Below, piece by piece: positions 1 through 6,525 of a DNA stretch of 10,684 nucleotides (position 1 is its first letter; each line of letters begins with the position of its first letter). Below the pieces are notes generated by a model. It made no database searches and was not told the origin of the DNA. It worked only from the letters and a program-made list of their open reading frames with translations. The stretch comes from CAYGZL01 sp964354345. Lineage in GTDB: Bacteria; Chloroflexota; Anaerolineae; Anaerolineales; UBA4823. Where the stretch lies: the NCBI GenBank assembly GCA_964354345.1, contig CAYGZL010000071.1:1-10684 (forward strand), given 5' to 3'. The translations under genes and the position numbers were made by a program.

Positions 1-71
1 AATCCGCGTGCGCAGCCAGCCGGATAATCCGCTGATTACAGAGCGAGTCGGAGGCGGGGAGGTCGGCGGGT

Positions 72-542
72 TCATTCGGCAGACAACCTTTTGATTTGCT
101 CGAAGCCTTTTTCCAGGATATGCTCGATCTCATTGGCAGTCACCTGGTAATCCTTGAGCGACGTGCCATACGGATCATGAATATCATAGACGGTGATGTC
201 CGGTCCGCCGATCATTTCGCTCAACACATAGACCCGCCCGGCCAGGTCAGGATATTCGATGCGCAAGGATTCGCGATGGTTGCGTTCCATGACCAGCACA
301 AGCTGGTAAGCCGCCAGGAGCTTACGCGAGACAACCCGCGAGCGATGGTGACTGAGATCAACCCCACGCTCCGCCATGGCTTGCTGAGCGTTCGGCGAGG
401 CGGGCACGCCGGGCGTGGTCCAGGTGCCGGCGGAAGCAATCCGCCACTCGGCGGTCTCTTTGACGGTGCGGCCACGCAGCAAAGCCATCGCCATCGGCGA
501 ACGGCAGATATTTCCAGTACAGATAAAAAGAACTGAATGCAT
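72..542 (-). CDS. Low-molecular-weight protein tyrosine phosphatase (Wzb/Etp-like)
   Basis: This is a complete 156-residue cytoplasmic phosphatase, the usual length for the family. The P-loop CTGNICRS lies at residues 8-15, with the expected nucleophile Cys8 and phosphate-binding Arg14. The second signature, DPYG, is at 123-126 and supplies the general acid Asp123. In polysaccharide loci such enzymes remove phosphate from the tyrosine cluster of the partner kinase, and the Wzz/kinase encoded at 2383-4008 is the obvious candidate substrate (inference). The ATG at 542 is supported by a GAGGAG ribosome-binding site 8 nt upstream. The gene ends with TGA at 74-72 and is the last one visible in the operon. 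A palindrome separates it from the upstream GT26 gene. An arsenate reductase of the same fold is less likely because the DPYG acid loop and the locus context fit a phosphatase. Confidence 0.95.
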   Translation of the reverse strand: MHSVLFICTGNICRSPMAMALLRGRTVKETAEWRIASAGTWTTPGVPASPNAQQAMAERGVDLSHHRSRVVSRKLLAAYQLVLVMERNHRESLRIEYPDLAGRVYVLSEMIGGPDITVYDIHDPYGTSLKDYQVTANEIEHILEKGFEQIKRLSAE

Positions 543-550
543 CCGGCTGA

Positions 551-556
551 CTCCTC
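551..556 (-). promoter_or_regulatory. Shine-Dalgarno site of the phosphatase gene
   Basis: On the minus strand this reads GAGGAG, 8 nt before the ATG at 542. It is the clearest ribosome-binding site in the window. It fixes the start and suggests that this last gene can be translated independently of the gene before it. Confidence 0.7.
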
Positions 557-567
557 AAACCCAGATT

Positions 568-586
568 CGCAAGCTGACAGCTTGCG
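568..586. repeat. Perfect 19-bp palindrome (9-bp arms, 1-nt centre) between two genes
   Basis: The arms are CGCAAGCTG and CAGCTTGCG around a single A. The element lies in the 54-nt gap between the GT26 stop (597) and the phosphatase start (542), 11 nt upstream of the phosphatase ribosome-binding site. In the minus-strand transcript it would form a strong GC-rich hairpin, but no U-run follows, so it is not a standard intrinsic terminator. It looks like a small interspersed (REP-like) palindrome or an RNA processing/attenuation hairpin. I see no second copy in this window. Confidence 0.6.
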
Positions 587-596
587 CTACACAATT

Positions 597-1364
597 CTAC
601 ATAAATCGCTGGCGCAGGACGCGCAGCACAAAACGCGGATTACCGAGCCAGTAACGGCGCCACTTCCCGCGCGGGTCCATCCAGAAACGCCAGAACCACT
701 CCAATCCCAGGGCGTTCAGCCAGCGCGGCGCGCGCCACTCGACGCCCGCCAGGTAATCGAACAAGGCGCCGACCGTCCAGCAGAGCGGGGCGGCAATTTG
801 CGTCCGATAAGCGCCCAACCACTTCTCCTGGCGGGGGACGCCCATCCCGATCAAGACCACCTGGGCGGAGCTGGCGTTAATCTCCGCCAACACTGTCTCA
901 GAGCTGTCCGGCTGAAAATAGCCCTGGCTGGCGCCGGCGATCTGCAGGCCAGGATGCCTGGCTTGCAGGGTCTGGGCTGCCCGTTGCGCCACGCCGGCTT
1001 TGCCGCCCAGCAGATAAACGCGCCAACCGCCAATAACTGCATTTTTACAAAAATCGTCGATCCAGTCCGCGCTGGTGAGTTTAGTCATGGCAGAAGCACC
1101 ACCCTGACGGCGGCGATCCAGGAAACGCCCGGCCCAGACCACACCGATGCCGTCCGGGTACACCAGGTCAGCCTGGTTCAACAAACGGCGGTATTCGGCG
1201 TCCTGACAGGCCAGGTTCAGACAGTGGGCGTTCACGTAAGCCAACCAACGCGGCTGCGCCTGGCTGATCCAGGCGCTGACCTGCTCCAGCAGGCTGAAGC
1301 GCGACAGGCAGCCCACGCGCACCCCCAGGATGTCGACCGTCGCCCAGGCAGCCGGCTCACGCAT
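597..1364 (-). CDS. WecG/TagA/CpsF family glycosyltransferase (GT26)
   Basis: This 255-residue protein matches the GT26 family over its whole length. Visible family blocks are YVNAHCLN (43-50), ADLVYPDGIGVVW (65-77, with Asp71 as the likely catalytic acid/base), YLLGGKAGV (117-125), IGMGVPRQEKW (172-182) and the C-terminal GALFDYLAG...RAPRWLNALGLEW region (199-223), followed by an Arg/Trp-rich tail up to 255. Family members transfer an N-acetylmannosamine-type or other sugar from a nucleotide sugar to an undecaprenyl-diphosphate-linked acceptor at the inner membrane face. The basic, aromatic tail is the membrane-contacting part in known members. The donor cannot be read from sequence. The start ATG at 1364 lies 3 nt after the stop of the flippase-like gene, so the two are almost certainly co-translated. 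The gene ends TAG at 599-597. Confidence 0.93.
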   Translation of the reverse strand: MREPAAWATVDILGVRVGCLSRFSLLEQVSAWISQAQPRWLAYVNAHCLNLACQDAEYRRLLNQADLVYPDGIGVVWAGRFLDRRRQGGASAMTKLTSADWIDDFCKNAVIGGWRVYLLGGKAGVAQRAAQTLQARHPGLQIAGASQGYFQPDSSETVLAEINASSAQVVLIGMGVPRQEKWLGAYRTQIAAPLCWTVGALFDYLAGVEWRAPRWLNALGLEWFWRFWMDPRGKWRRYWLGNPRFVLRVLRQRFM

Positions 1365-1367
1365 TGG

Positions 1368-2441
1368 CTACACACCCCAATCCGCCCGGCGCAAGCCGAG
1401 ATACCACAGGCTGGCGAACCCGGCCAGGGTGGGCAGCAGGGCGATCACCAGGTGCAGCAAAAGCCCAAACCCCAGGGCGAGGGTGTCTGGGACGCCAAAC
1501 ACGGCCAACGACAAGACACAAATGTACTCAAAGATACCGATCCGCCCGGCCACGGCGGGCAGAGCCAGGCCAGCCTGCAGGGCGATGGCGACCAGTAAAG
1601 AAGCGATCAGCGGCAGGCGCAAACCCACCGCCAGCAAGACCAGGTGGTTATTCAAAATCGCCGTCGTCCAAACCAACGTGGTCAGACTCGCCAGGTAAAG
1701 GAGATCCCGTCGATTTTGGAATGCGCCCAGGCTGGCCAATCCGGCTTGCAGGCGGAGGGCGATGGCGTTGATCCACGTCTCTGGCAGGCGTTTCACCAGG
1801 CGGAGATCCTTCACGCGGTTCAGAATGGCAGCAGCGGTGTTCAGGATTGATGGAAGACCGCCCTGAAAGGCGACCCAAAAGACAAACAATCCACAGACCA
1901 ACGCCAGGATGACCAGAAGCACCGCCGAACCATTCACCCAATCGGGCAACGGAATCCAGACCAACAGCACCAGGATCAACAGCCCATATCCGATCAGGTC
2001 GAGGATTTTTTCCAGCACCACCGTCCCCAGGGTGTAGCTGCGCCCGGCGCCCATCCCGCCGACCATCCATGCCCGGCTGAGATCACCGAGACGGACGGGC
2101 AGGAAGGCATTTAACGTCTGCCCCGCCACCAGCACCGCCAGGCAACGCCCCAGGCTGACCTTGTCTCCCGCTGGACCCAACAACACCTTCCAGCGGAATC
2201 CTTTCGCCAGCAGGTTAATCGCCACACTGAGCAGACCCAGGCTCACATAGCCCGGGGAGGCGCTCCGTACAACCTGCCCCACCTGCGCCAGATCTACCGA
2301 ACGCAACACCAGGTAGAGCGCCAGGCCAGTCAACAGGATGCCCAAGGCTACCTGCAGCCATAGCGAGACCCGCCAGCCGCGTTTACTCGACCTTGGCTTT
2401 ACGCCATCCACCGTTGCGGCCATCTCGTCCATAATAATCAC
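1368..2441 (-). CDS. UPF0104 / LPG-synthase transmembrane-domain protein (flippase-like)
   Basis: This is an integral membrane protein of up to 357 residues with about eight hydrophobic segments (roughly 25-46, 65-86, 98-116, 140-165, 172-192, 247-271, 278-316 and 322-348). It carries the family signatures NAFLPVRLGDLSRA (111-124), VLEKILDL (142-149) and PAVAGRIGIFEYI (295-307). It corresponds to the membrane half of lysyl-phosphatidylglycerol synthases and lacks the soluble aminoacyl-transferase domain, so it is not itself an MprF enzyme. Databases often call such proteins 'flippase-like'; transport of a lipid-linked sugar is plausible here but unproven. The longest start is a GTG at 2441, which overlaps the kinase gene by 59 nt. 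ATG codons at 2432 and 2423 are alternatives; none has a strong ribosome-binding site, so translational coupling to the kinase is likely. The next gene follows after 3 nt. Confidence 0.85.
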   Translation of the reverse strand: MIIMDEMAATVDGVKPRSSKRGWRVSLWLQVALGILLTGLALYLVLRSVDLAQVGQVVRSASPGYVSLGLLSVAINLLAKGFRWKVLLGPAGDKVSLGRCLAVLVAGQTLNAFLPVRLGDLSRAWMVGGMGAGRSYTLGTVVLEKILDLIGYGLLILVLLVWIPLPDWVNGSAVLLVILALVCGLFVFWVAFQGGLPSILNTAAAILNRVKDLRLVKRLPETWINAIALRLQAGLASLGAFQNRRDLLYLASLTTLVWTTAILNNHLVLLAVGLRLPLIASLLVAIALQAGLALPAVAGRIGIFEYICVLSLAVFGVPDTLALGFGLLLHLVIALLPTLAGFASLWYLGLRRADWGV

Positions 2442-4008
2442 GAGAGGCGTAATAATAGCCCTTGTAGTAATACTGGTAGCGAGATTTCTTCAAATCCACC
2501 TGGTTAAGCACCACGCCCAGCACGCGCGCCCCCACCCGGCGCAATTGTTCGACAGTTTGACGAGCAGCAGCCATCTGGGTGACATTCGGCTTCAAGACCA
2601 GCAAGACTCCGTCGACACGCGGTGCCAGCACGGCCGAATCCGTCACAGCCAGCACCGGCGGCGTGTCCAGGACGATCACATCCACCTGCTCAGCGATGGC
2701 CTGCAATATCTGAATCATTCTCTCCGAACCGAGCAGCTCTGCCGGGTTAGGCGGCGTCTCGCCAGCCGTTATCACCAGCAATCCCTCAGTCTGTCCCTGG
2801 CGTAAGGCGCCATCCAAACTAAGCTCTGCCTGGACAAACAGGTCACTGACGCCGGAATGATTGGGCAGATCCAAAATTTTATGGATGCGCGGGCGACGCA
2901 GGTCAGCGTCAACCAGAGCGACCCGCTTTCCGCTCTGCGCCAGCACCACGGCCAGGTTCGCCGCCACGGTGGACTTCCCCTCGGCCGGCGAGGGGCTGGT
3001 GATTAACAGGGTGTGCAGCGGCTGGTCCACGCTGGCGAACTGGATGTTGGTACGCAAGGAACGAAACGCCTCGGACACCGCCGAGCGCGGTTCCAGTTGG
3101 GTCATCGGCTTTTCATCACCGGTGGCGTGATGGGCGATCAGCCCCAGGATCGGCAAGCCCAGCTCACGCGTGACCTGCTCGGGGCTTTGCAGGGTGTCAT
3201 CCATGGCTTCGATCAAGAAGATCCCGCCTAAAGCCAGCAACAGTCCCACCGCGCCGCCCAGCAGCGTGTTGGCCAGGGTGCGTGGGCGCACCGGGCGCTC
3301 GGGGCGCGTCGCGGGCTCAGCCTGGATCACGTTCGAGGTGGACTGCGCCTCGGCCAGGCGGATCTGCTCGTAGCTTTGCAGGAGATAGGCATAAGTCTGG
3401 CGATACTGCGCCAGGATGGTCTCCAGGCGGTTGCGCTCGACCTCGGCGTCCACGCTGCTGCTCAGGTTGGCCAAGGTCTGGGTGGCCTCTTGGATCTGCT
3501 GATCGATCTGGGTCATCTGCGTTGCCAGGCTATCCTTGGAGGAGGTGTAGCGCGAAGCCTGCAGCGACTGGTTCTGCTCGCTGAACTCAGACACCAGGGC
3601 GTTGGCGATGTCGGCAGCCAGTTGGGGCAGCGGATTTTCGACGCGCACTTCGATCAAGGTGGTATCGCGCACCGGCTGCACCTGGATCAACTGCTTCAGC
3701 TCCGTTTCGCTCTCGGACAGGCTCAGGCGTTCGATGACGCCATGCAAAACCGGCTGCTTGGTCATCAACTGAGAATAGGTCTGCGCCAGGCGCTCGCTGG
3801 TGACCAATGAGGAGTAATCCGTGGTCTTATCCGCCGGCGCTTGGTTGATCAACACCGTGGTGGTGGCCTGGTAGATCGGGGTTGAGCGGCGGCTGATGAC
3901 GAACATGATCCCGGCAGCCAGCAAGGTGACCAGCACCAACAGCCAGGCCCACTGGCGGACCAGACCGAAGTAACGCCGCAGGTCATCGGCAAAAGAGGAA
4001 GTTTCCAT
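2383..4008 (-). CDS. Fused Wzz chain-length determinant / bacterial tyrosine kinase
   Basis: This 541-residue co-polymerase carries its own BY-kinase. Transmembrane helix 1 is at about 20-38, followed by a modest extracytoplasmic part with a heptad-like helical stretch (about 140-225), a proline-rich Wzz motif (RPERPVRP, 235-242) and transmembrane helix 2 (about 246-266). The cytoplasmic kinase starts with EAFRSLRTN (313-321), then Walker A SPSPAEGKST (338-347, Lys345), Walker A' VALVDADLRRP (363-373) and Walker B VDVIVLDTPP (442-451). The tail has nine tyrosines between 511 and 526, the autophosphorylation cluster. Such proteins set chain length and drive export through cycles of phosphorylation, with the phosphatase at 72-542 as the likely partner. 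At 541 residues it is much shorter than E. coli Wzc (about 720) and resembles a CpsC-CpsD fusion. Its ATG has AGGA 8 nt upstream, and its last 59 nt overlap the next gene. Confidence 0.95.
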   Translation of the reverse strand: METSSFADDLRRYFGLVRQWAWLLVLVTLLAAGIMFVISRRSTPIYQATTTVLINQAPADKTTDYSSLVTSERLAQTYSQLMTKQPVLHGVIERLSLSESETELKQLIQVQPVRDTTLIEVRVENPLPQLAADIANALVSEFSEQNQSLQASRYTSSKDSLATQMTQIDQQIQEATQTLANLSSSVDAEVERNRLETILAQYRQTYAYLLQSYEQIRLAEAQSTSNVIQAEPATRPERPVRPRTLANTLLGGAVGLLLALGGIFLIEAMDDTLQSPEQVTRELGLPILGLIAHHATGDEKPMTQLEPRSAVSEAFRSLRTNIQFASVDQPLHTLLITSPSPAEGKSTVAANLAVVLAQSGKRVALVDADLRRPRIHKILDLPNHSGVSDLFVQAELSLDGALRQGQTEGLLVITAGETPPNPAELLGSERMIQILQAIAEQVDVIVLDTPPVLAVTDSAVLAPRVDGVLLVLKPNVTQMAAARQTVEQLRRVGARVLGVVLNQVDLKKSRYQYYYKGYYYASRDYYGRDGRNGGWRKAKVE

Positions 4009-4016
4009 TTATTTTA

Positions 4017-4020
4017 TCCT
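4017..4020 (-). promoter_or_regulatory. Shine-Dalgarno site of the Wzz/kinase gene
   Basis: The minus strand reads AGGA, 8 nt before the ATG at 4008, inside the 29-nt gap that follows the sugar-transferase stop. It supports that ATG as the start. Confidence 0.55.
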
Positions 4021-4037
4021 GAACGCGGGGAAGGATC

Positions 4038-5744
4038 TCATTCTTCCGGCGTCACTGGGGTTTCCCGAGGGTCAGGTTCGGGAGAAACATGATTTCGTCC
4101 ACTCAAGGACTGGCGTAAGTTTTGCAGACGAGCTTGTACGGCAGAGAGATCGCCAGACTGAGCCAGGCTGGTCAGCTCAGCCAGCCAGGCATCCACCTGT
4201 AACAACGGCACATGGACAGGCTGCTCAACCCAGGGACCGTCACCCGCCACACTACCCGCAGCCGAATTGAGCATGCCCAGGATATCGGGCAGCATCACCA
4301 GACGGGCGGAGGTGCCCGAGCAGATCGTCATTACCTTTTCGCGCTCTTCCGGCTGGATGTTGTGGATAGCAAAGACCAGGATGCCCACGTCATGATCAGT
4401 CACCAAATGGGGAATATCCTCGCGACGACCTAACACCGGAACGCCGCGGATGCGCAGCCCCTGTTTGAACAGGTCATCATCCACATACCCCACGACTTGG
4501 AAAACTCTCTCCGACTGGCCATTGCTTAACAGCCAGGCGGCATACTGACCGGCCTGACCGCCGCCGATGATCAGCACCCGCTCGTGAGCGGCGCGCGCCT
4601 GGCCGCGCAAGCGCAGCCACAGCTCCCCCAATCCACTCAAAGCCCGGCTGCCCACCCGCGCCAGGCTGAACCCAGAGAAGGCCAGCAGAGTGAAGGTCAG
4701 GAGCATCCCGTCCGGCAGGGACGGCGGCCACAGCCACAGGCGATTGACAAACCAGGTCACCACTCCAGCCAGGCCAGCGGCGGGGACCAGCTCCAGGAAA
4801 TCAACCAGACTTGCGCGCGACCAGATCTTATGCTGGGCGTTCATCGCTCCCGCAGCCAGGCTGAAAACAAGCACAAATCCCAGGGGCAAGGTCAGAGCTT
4901 TCGTCCAGGCGCCAGCCGTGGGCGTTGGAAACCCCCACAGCCACCCCGAGAGCCCGATCGCCAGCAAGGATACCGAGCCATCTATGGTGAACCAGCTCAA
5001 GTAGCGTTGAAACAGGCGCGAGAAGGGCCCGCGGAACAACGAGGCCACGGGCGGCGACAGGCGGCGCAGACGGGGCAGCAACACCAGCCCGGTCCAAAAT
5101 AAAATATCCAGATCCAGCCAGAAGCTGCGGTGGCGCACGTACAACTGGTCCAGGCGCAGCTTGGTGGGCAGGATTTGCTTCAAGTAGACATCCACGACCT
5201 GCTCCTGATCGCCCTGGAGCAGCGTCTCCTCATTACGGTAAAGCACGGTGGCCGGGCTGGTGATACCGGGGCGGATCGAAAGCACCTCCTGTAAAACCGG
5301 TCGCGGCCAGGAATTGCTCAGGGCGGGATCTTCGGGGCGGGGACCGACCAGGCTCATGTCGCCGGTCAGGACATTCCAAAACTGAGGCAGCTCATTGAGC
5401 TTGGTAGCGCGCAACCAGCGCCCGACCGGCGTGACGCGCGGATCGTCCTGGGCGGTGACGCGCGGACCGCGGTAGCTCTCGGGGCGGTCGTACATCGTAC
5501 GGAATTTAAAGATGTTGAAGGTCTTGCCGCCCTTGCCCAGGCGCGGCCCGCGATAGATGACCGGACCGGGGGAATCGCGCCGGATGCGGTAGGCGATCCA
5601 GGCGAAGAGCGGGGCGAGGAGAAACAGCGCCAGGAGGGAGATGGCGATGTCGAAGAGGCGCTTGCCAAAGTTAACAATCGATTGAAGCAGGCGACGGGCT
5701 GGGAAGCGGGTCCTGGTGATGACTTTATCGGTAGCAATATCCAT
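4038..5744 (-). CDS. Polyprenyl-phosphate sugar-1-phosphate transferase with swapped domain order
   Basis: A 568-residue membrane enzyme expected to start the polysaccharide by moving a sugar-1-phosphate from a nucleotide sugar to undecaprenyl phosphate. The PF02397-type catalytic domain comes first: KRLFDI (28-33), a membrane helix with Pro45 (33-51), DSPGPVIYRGPRLGKGG (57-73), KFRTM (80-84), LNELPQFWNVLTGDMSLVGPRPE (116-138) and RPGITSPA (158-165). Next come a hydrophobic stretch (211-224), four predicted membrane helices (about 253-272, 283-300, 316-336, 346-363) and a Rossmann-like domain (GGGQAGQ 394-400, VVGYVDDD 417-424, GVPVLGRREDI 434-444). The last 65 residues are helical, then proline- and acid-rich. 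Classical WbaP-like enzymes have the membrane/Rossmann part first. The SDR half of CapD/PglF enzymes is absent. The ATG is the first possible start because an in-frame TGA lies one codon upstream (5750-5748). No ribosome-binding site is obvious. Confidence 0.93.
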   Translation of the reverse strand: MDIATDKVITRTRFPARRLLQSIVNFGKRLFDIAISLLALFLLAPLFAWIAYRIRRDSPGPVIYRGPRLGKGGKTFNIFKFRTMYDRPESYRGPRVTAQDDPRVTPVGRWLRATKLNELPQFWNVLTGDMSLVGPRPEDPALSNSWPRPVLQEVLSIRPGITSPATVLYRNEETLLQGDQEQVVDVYLKQILPTKLRLDQLYVRHRSFWLDLDILFWTGLVLLPRLRRLSPPVASLFRGPFSRLFQRYLSWFTIDGSVSLLAIGLSGWLWGFPTPTAGAWTKALTLPLGFVLVFSLAAGAMNAQHKIWSRASLVDFLELVPAAGLAGVVTWFVNRLWLWPPSLPDGMLLTFTLLAFSGFSLARVGSRALSGLGELWLRLRGQARAAHERVLIIGGGQAGQYAAWLLSNGQSERVFQVVGYVDDDLFKQGLRIRGVPVLGRREDIPHLVTDHDVGILVFAIHNIQPEEREKVMTICSGTSARLVMLPDILGMLNSAAGSVAGDGPWVEQPVHVPLLQVDAWLAELTSLAQSGDLSAVQARLQNLRQSLSGRNHVSPEPDPRETPVTPEE

Positions 5745-5851
5745 AAATCAAGTTAACCGATGCAGGTAGAGACGCAGTAGATAGGATGTCCAGAAAGCCC
5801 AGACGATAACAGATGGATTTTACCACGGGCTATTCCCGGAGCGTGGGGGGA
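5745..5851. other. 107-nt intergenic gap, the largest in the window
   Basis: This gap lies between the acyltransferase stop and the sugar-transferase start. Just past the stop, the sequence can form a weak imperfect hairpin (arms CCACG at 5823-5827 and CGTGG at 5842-5846), but no U-run follows. A TAAAAT box on the minus strand (5822-5817) resembles a -10 element without a convincing -35. An internal promoter here, splitting the locus into two units, is possible but not shown. Confidence 0.3.
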
Positions 5852-6523
5852 CTAGCGATCGGATCCGGCCAATTTCTGCTGGATCAACGCCAGGGCAGCC
5901 GGATCGTAATAGGTATCTGAAAAATCTTGTTGGCGGAAGAACTCCAGGTCAAGGTCAATGGTTGAGCCCTTGACCTGGGCAGGCGTGCCCACCGCGATCG
6001 AATAATCCGGGAGATCCCTGGTTACCAGGGAGCCCGCGCCGATCAGGCAGCCTTTACCGACCGTGACGCCGGGTAAAATCTTGGCGCCCGCGCCCAGAAA
6101 CGAATAGGCACCAATGGTCACCGCGCCGCGGAGATAACCCGGCCGGTCGGTATGGGGAGTGTGAACAAACTGGTCGCCCAACAAACGAATGGAGTTCTGA
6201 CTGCTATGGGTGTAGATGGCGTTCCAGGCCGCCAGTTGACAACCCTCTTCGATTACCAGGCCCTGGCTGGCATCTAAAATCGAAAAATGCCCGATCCAAA
6301 CGTGATCGCCGAGTGAACATTTACCCGGGTTGATCAGCACGACCGAGCTGCTGATACGCGTAAATTTCCGCCAGGAACGCGCAGACCGGTCGTAATAGCC
6401 GTACATCATGAAGGGGCGTTGGAAACGACCCAAACCCCAGGCCAGGCTCGACAAGATCCGGCCAAATGGAGAACGGTACAGGCGTTCGAGCAAATTCCGA
6501 TTGGTCAAAGATTTCCGTCCCAT
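5852..6523 (-). CDS. Hexapeptide-repeat (left-handed beta-helix) acyltransferase
   Basis: This 223-residue protein has imperfect hexapeptide repeats from about 60 to 185, including VVLINPGKCSLGDHVWIG (61-78), LVIEEGC (89-95), AVTIGAYSFLGAGAKILPG (134-152) and VTVGKGCLIGAGSLVTRDLP (153-172), closing with the family ending IAVGTPAQVKG (177-187). His106 in YTHS (104-107) is the candidate catalytic histidine. Family members acetylate, or otherwise acylate, sugars or glycolipids using acyl-CoA, in the style of WcaF or maltose acetyltransferase. Here the likely role is decoration of the repeat unit in the cytoplasm. The open frame extends upstream to 6763, but that part is the shadow of the upstream glycosyltransferase gene. 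The ATG at 6523, 2 nt after that gene's stop, gives the natural length. No strong ribosome-binding site is visible, so it is probably coupled. The acceptor is not predictable. Confidence 0.9.
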   Translation of the reverse strand: MGRKSLTNRNLLERLYRSPFGRILSSLAWGLGRFQRPFMMYGYYDRSARSWRKFTRISSSVVLINPGKCSLGDHVWIGHFSILDASQGLVIEEGCQLAAWNAIYTHSSQNSIRLLGDQFVHTPHTDRPGYLRGAVTIGAYSFLGAGAKILPGVTVGKGCLIGAGSLVTRDLPDYSIAVGTPAQVKGSTIDLDLEFFRQQDFSDTYYDPAALALIQQKLAGSDR

Positions 6524-6525
6524 GT

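Noticed and set aside
2..94. Possible C-terminus of a convergent plus-strand gene (30 open codons ending in TGA at 92-94)
   Set aside because: Thirty open codons are expected by chance at this GC content, and no motif is recognisable. Bases 1-71 also contain a short CGGAT-A-ATCCG inverted repeat (21-31) without a U-run, so neither a gene end nor a terminator can be claimed.
537..1598. A 353-codon plus-strand open frame opposite the GT26 and flippase-like genes
   Set aside because: It is the antisense shadow of two well-recognised genes; the translation is rich in Gln, Pro, Arg and His with no family motif.
1368..2441. Annotation as a lysyl-phosphatidylglycerol synthase (MprF)
   Set aside because: Only the membrane domain is present; the soluble aminoacyl-transferase domain is missing, so the enzymatic name would mislead.
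5823..5846. Intrinsic terminator after the acyltransferase gene
   Set aside because: The stem is short and imperfect with a large loop, and the downstream transcript lacks a U-run.
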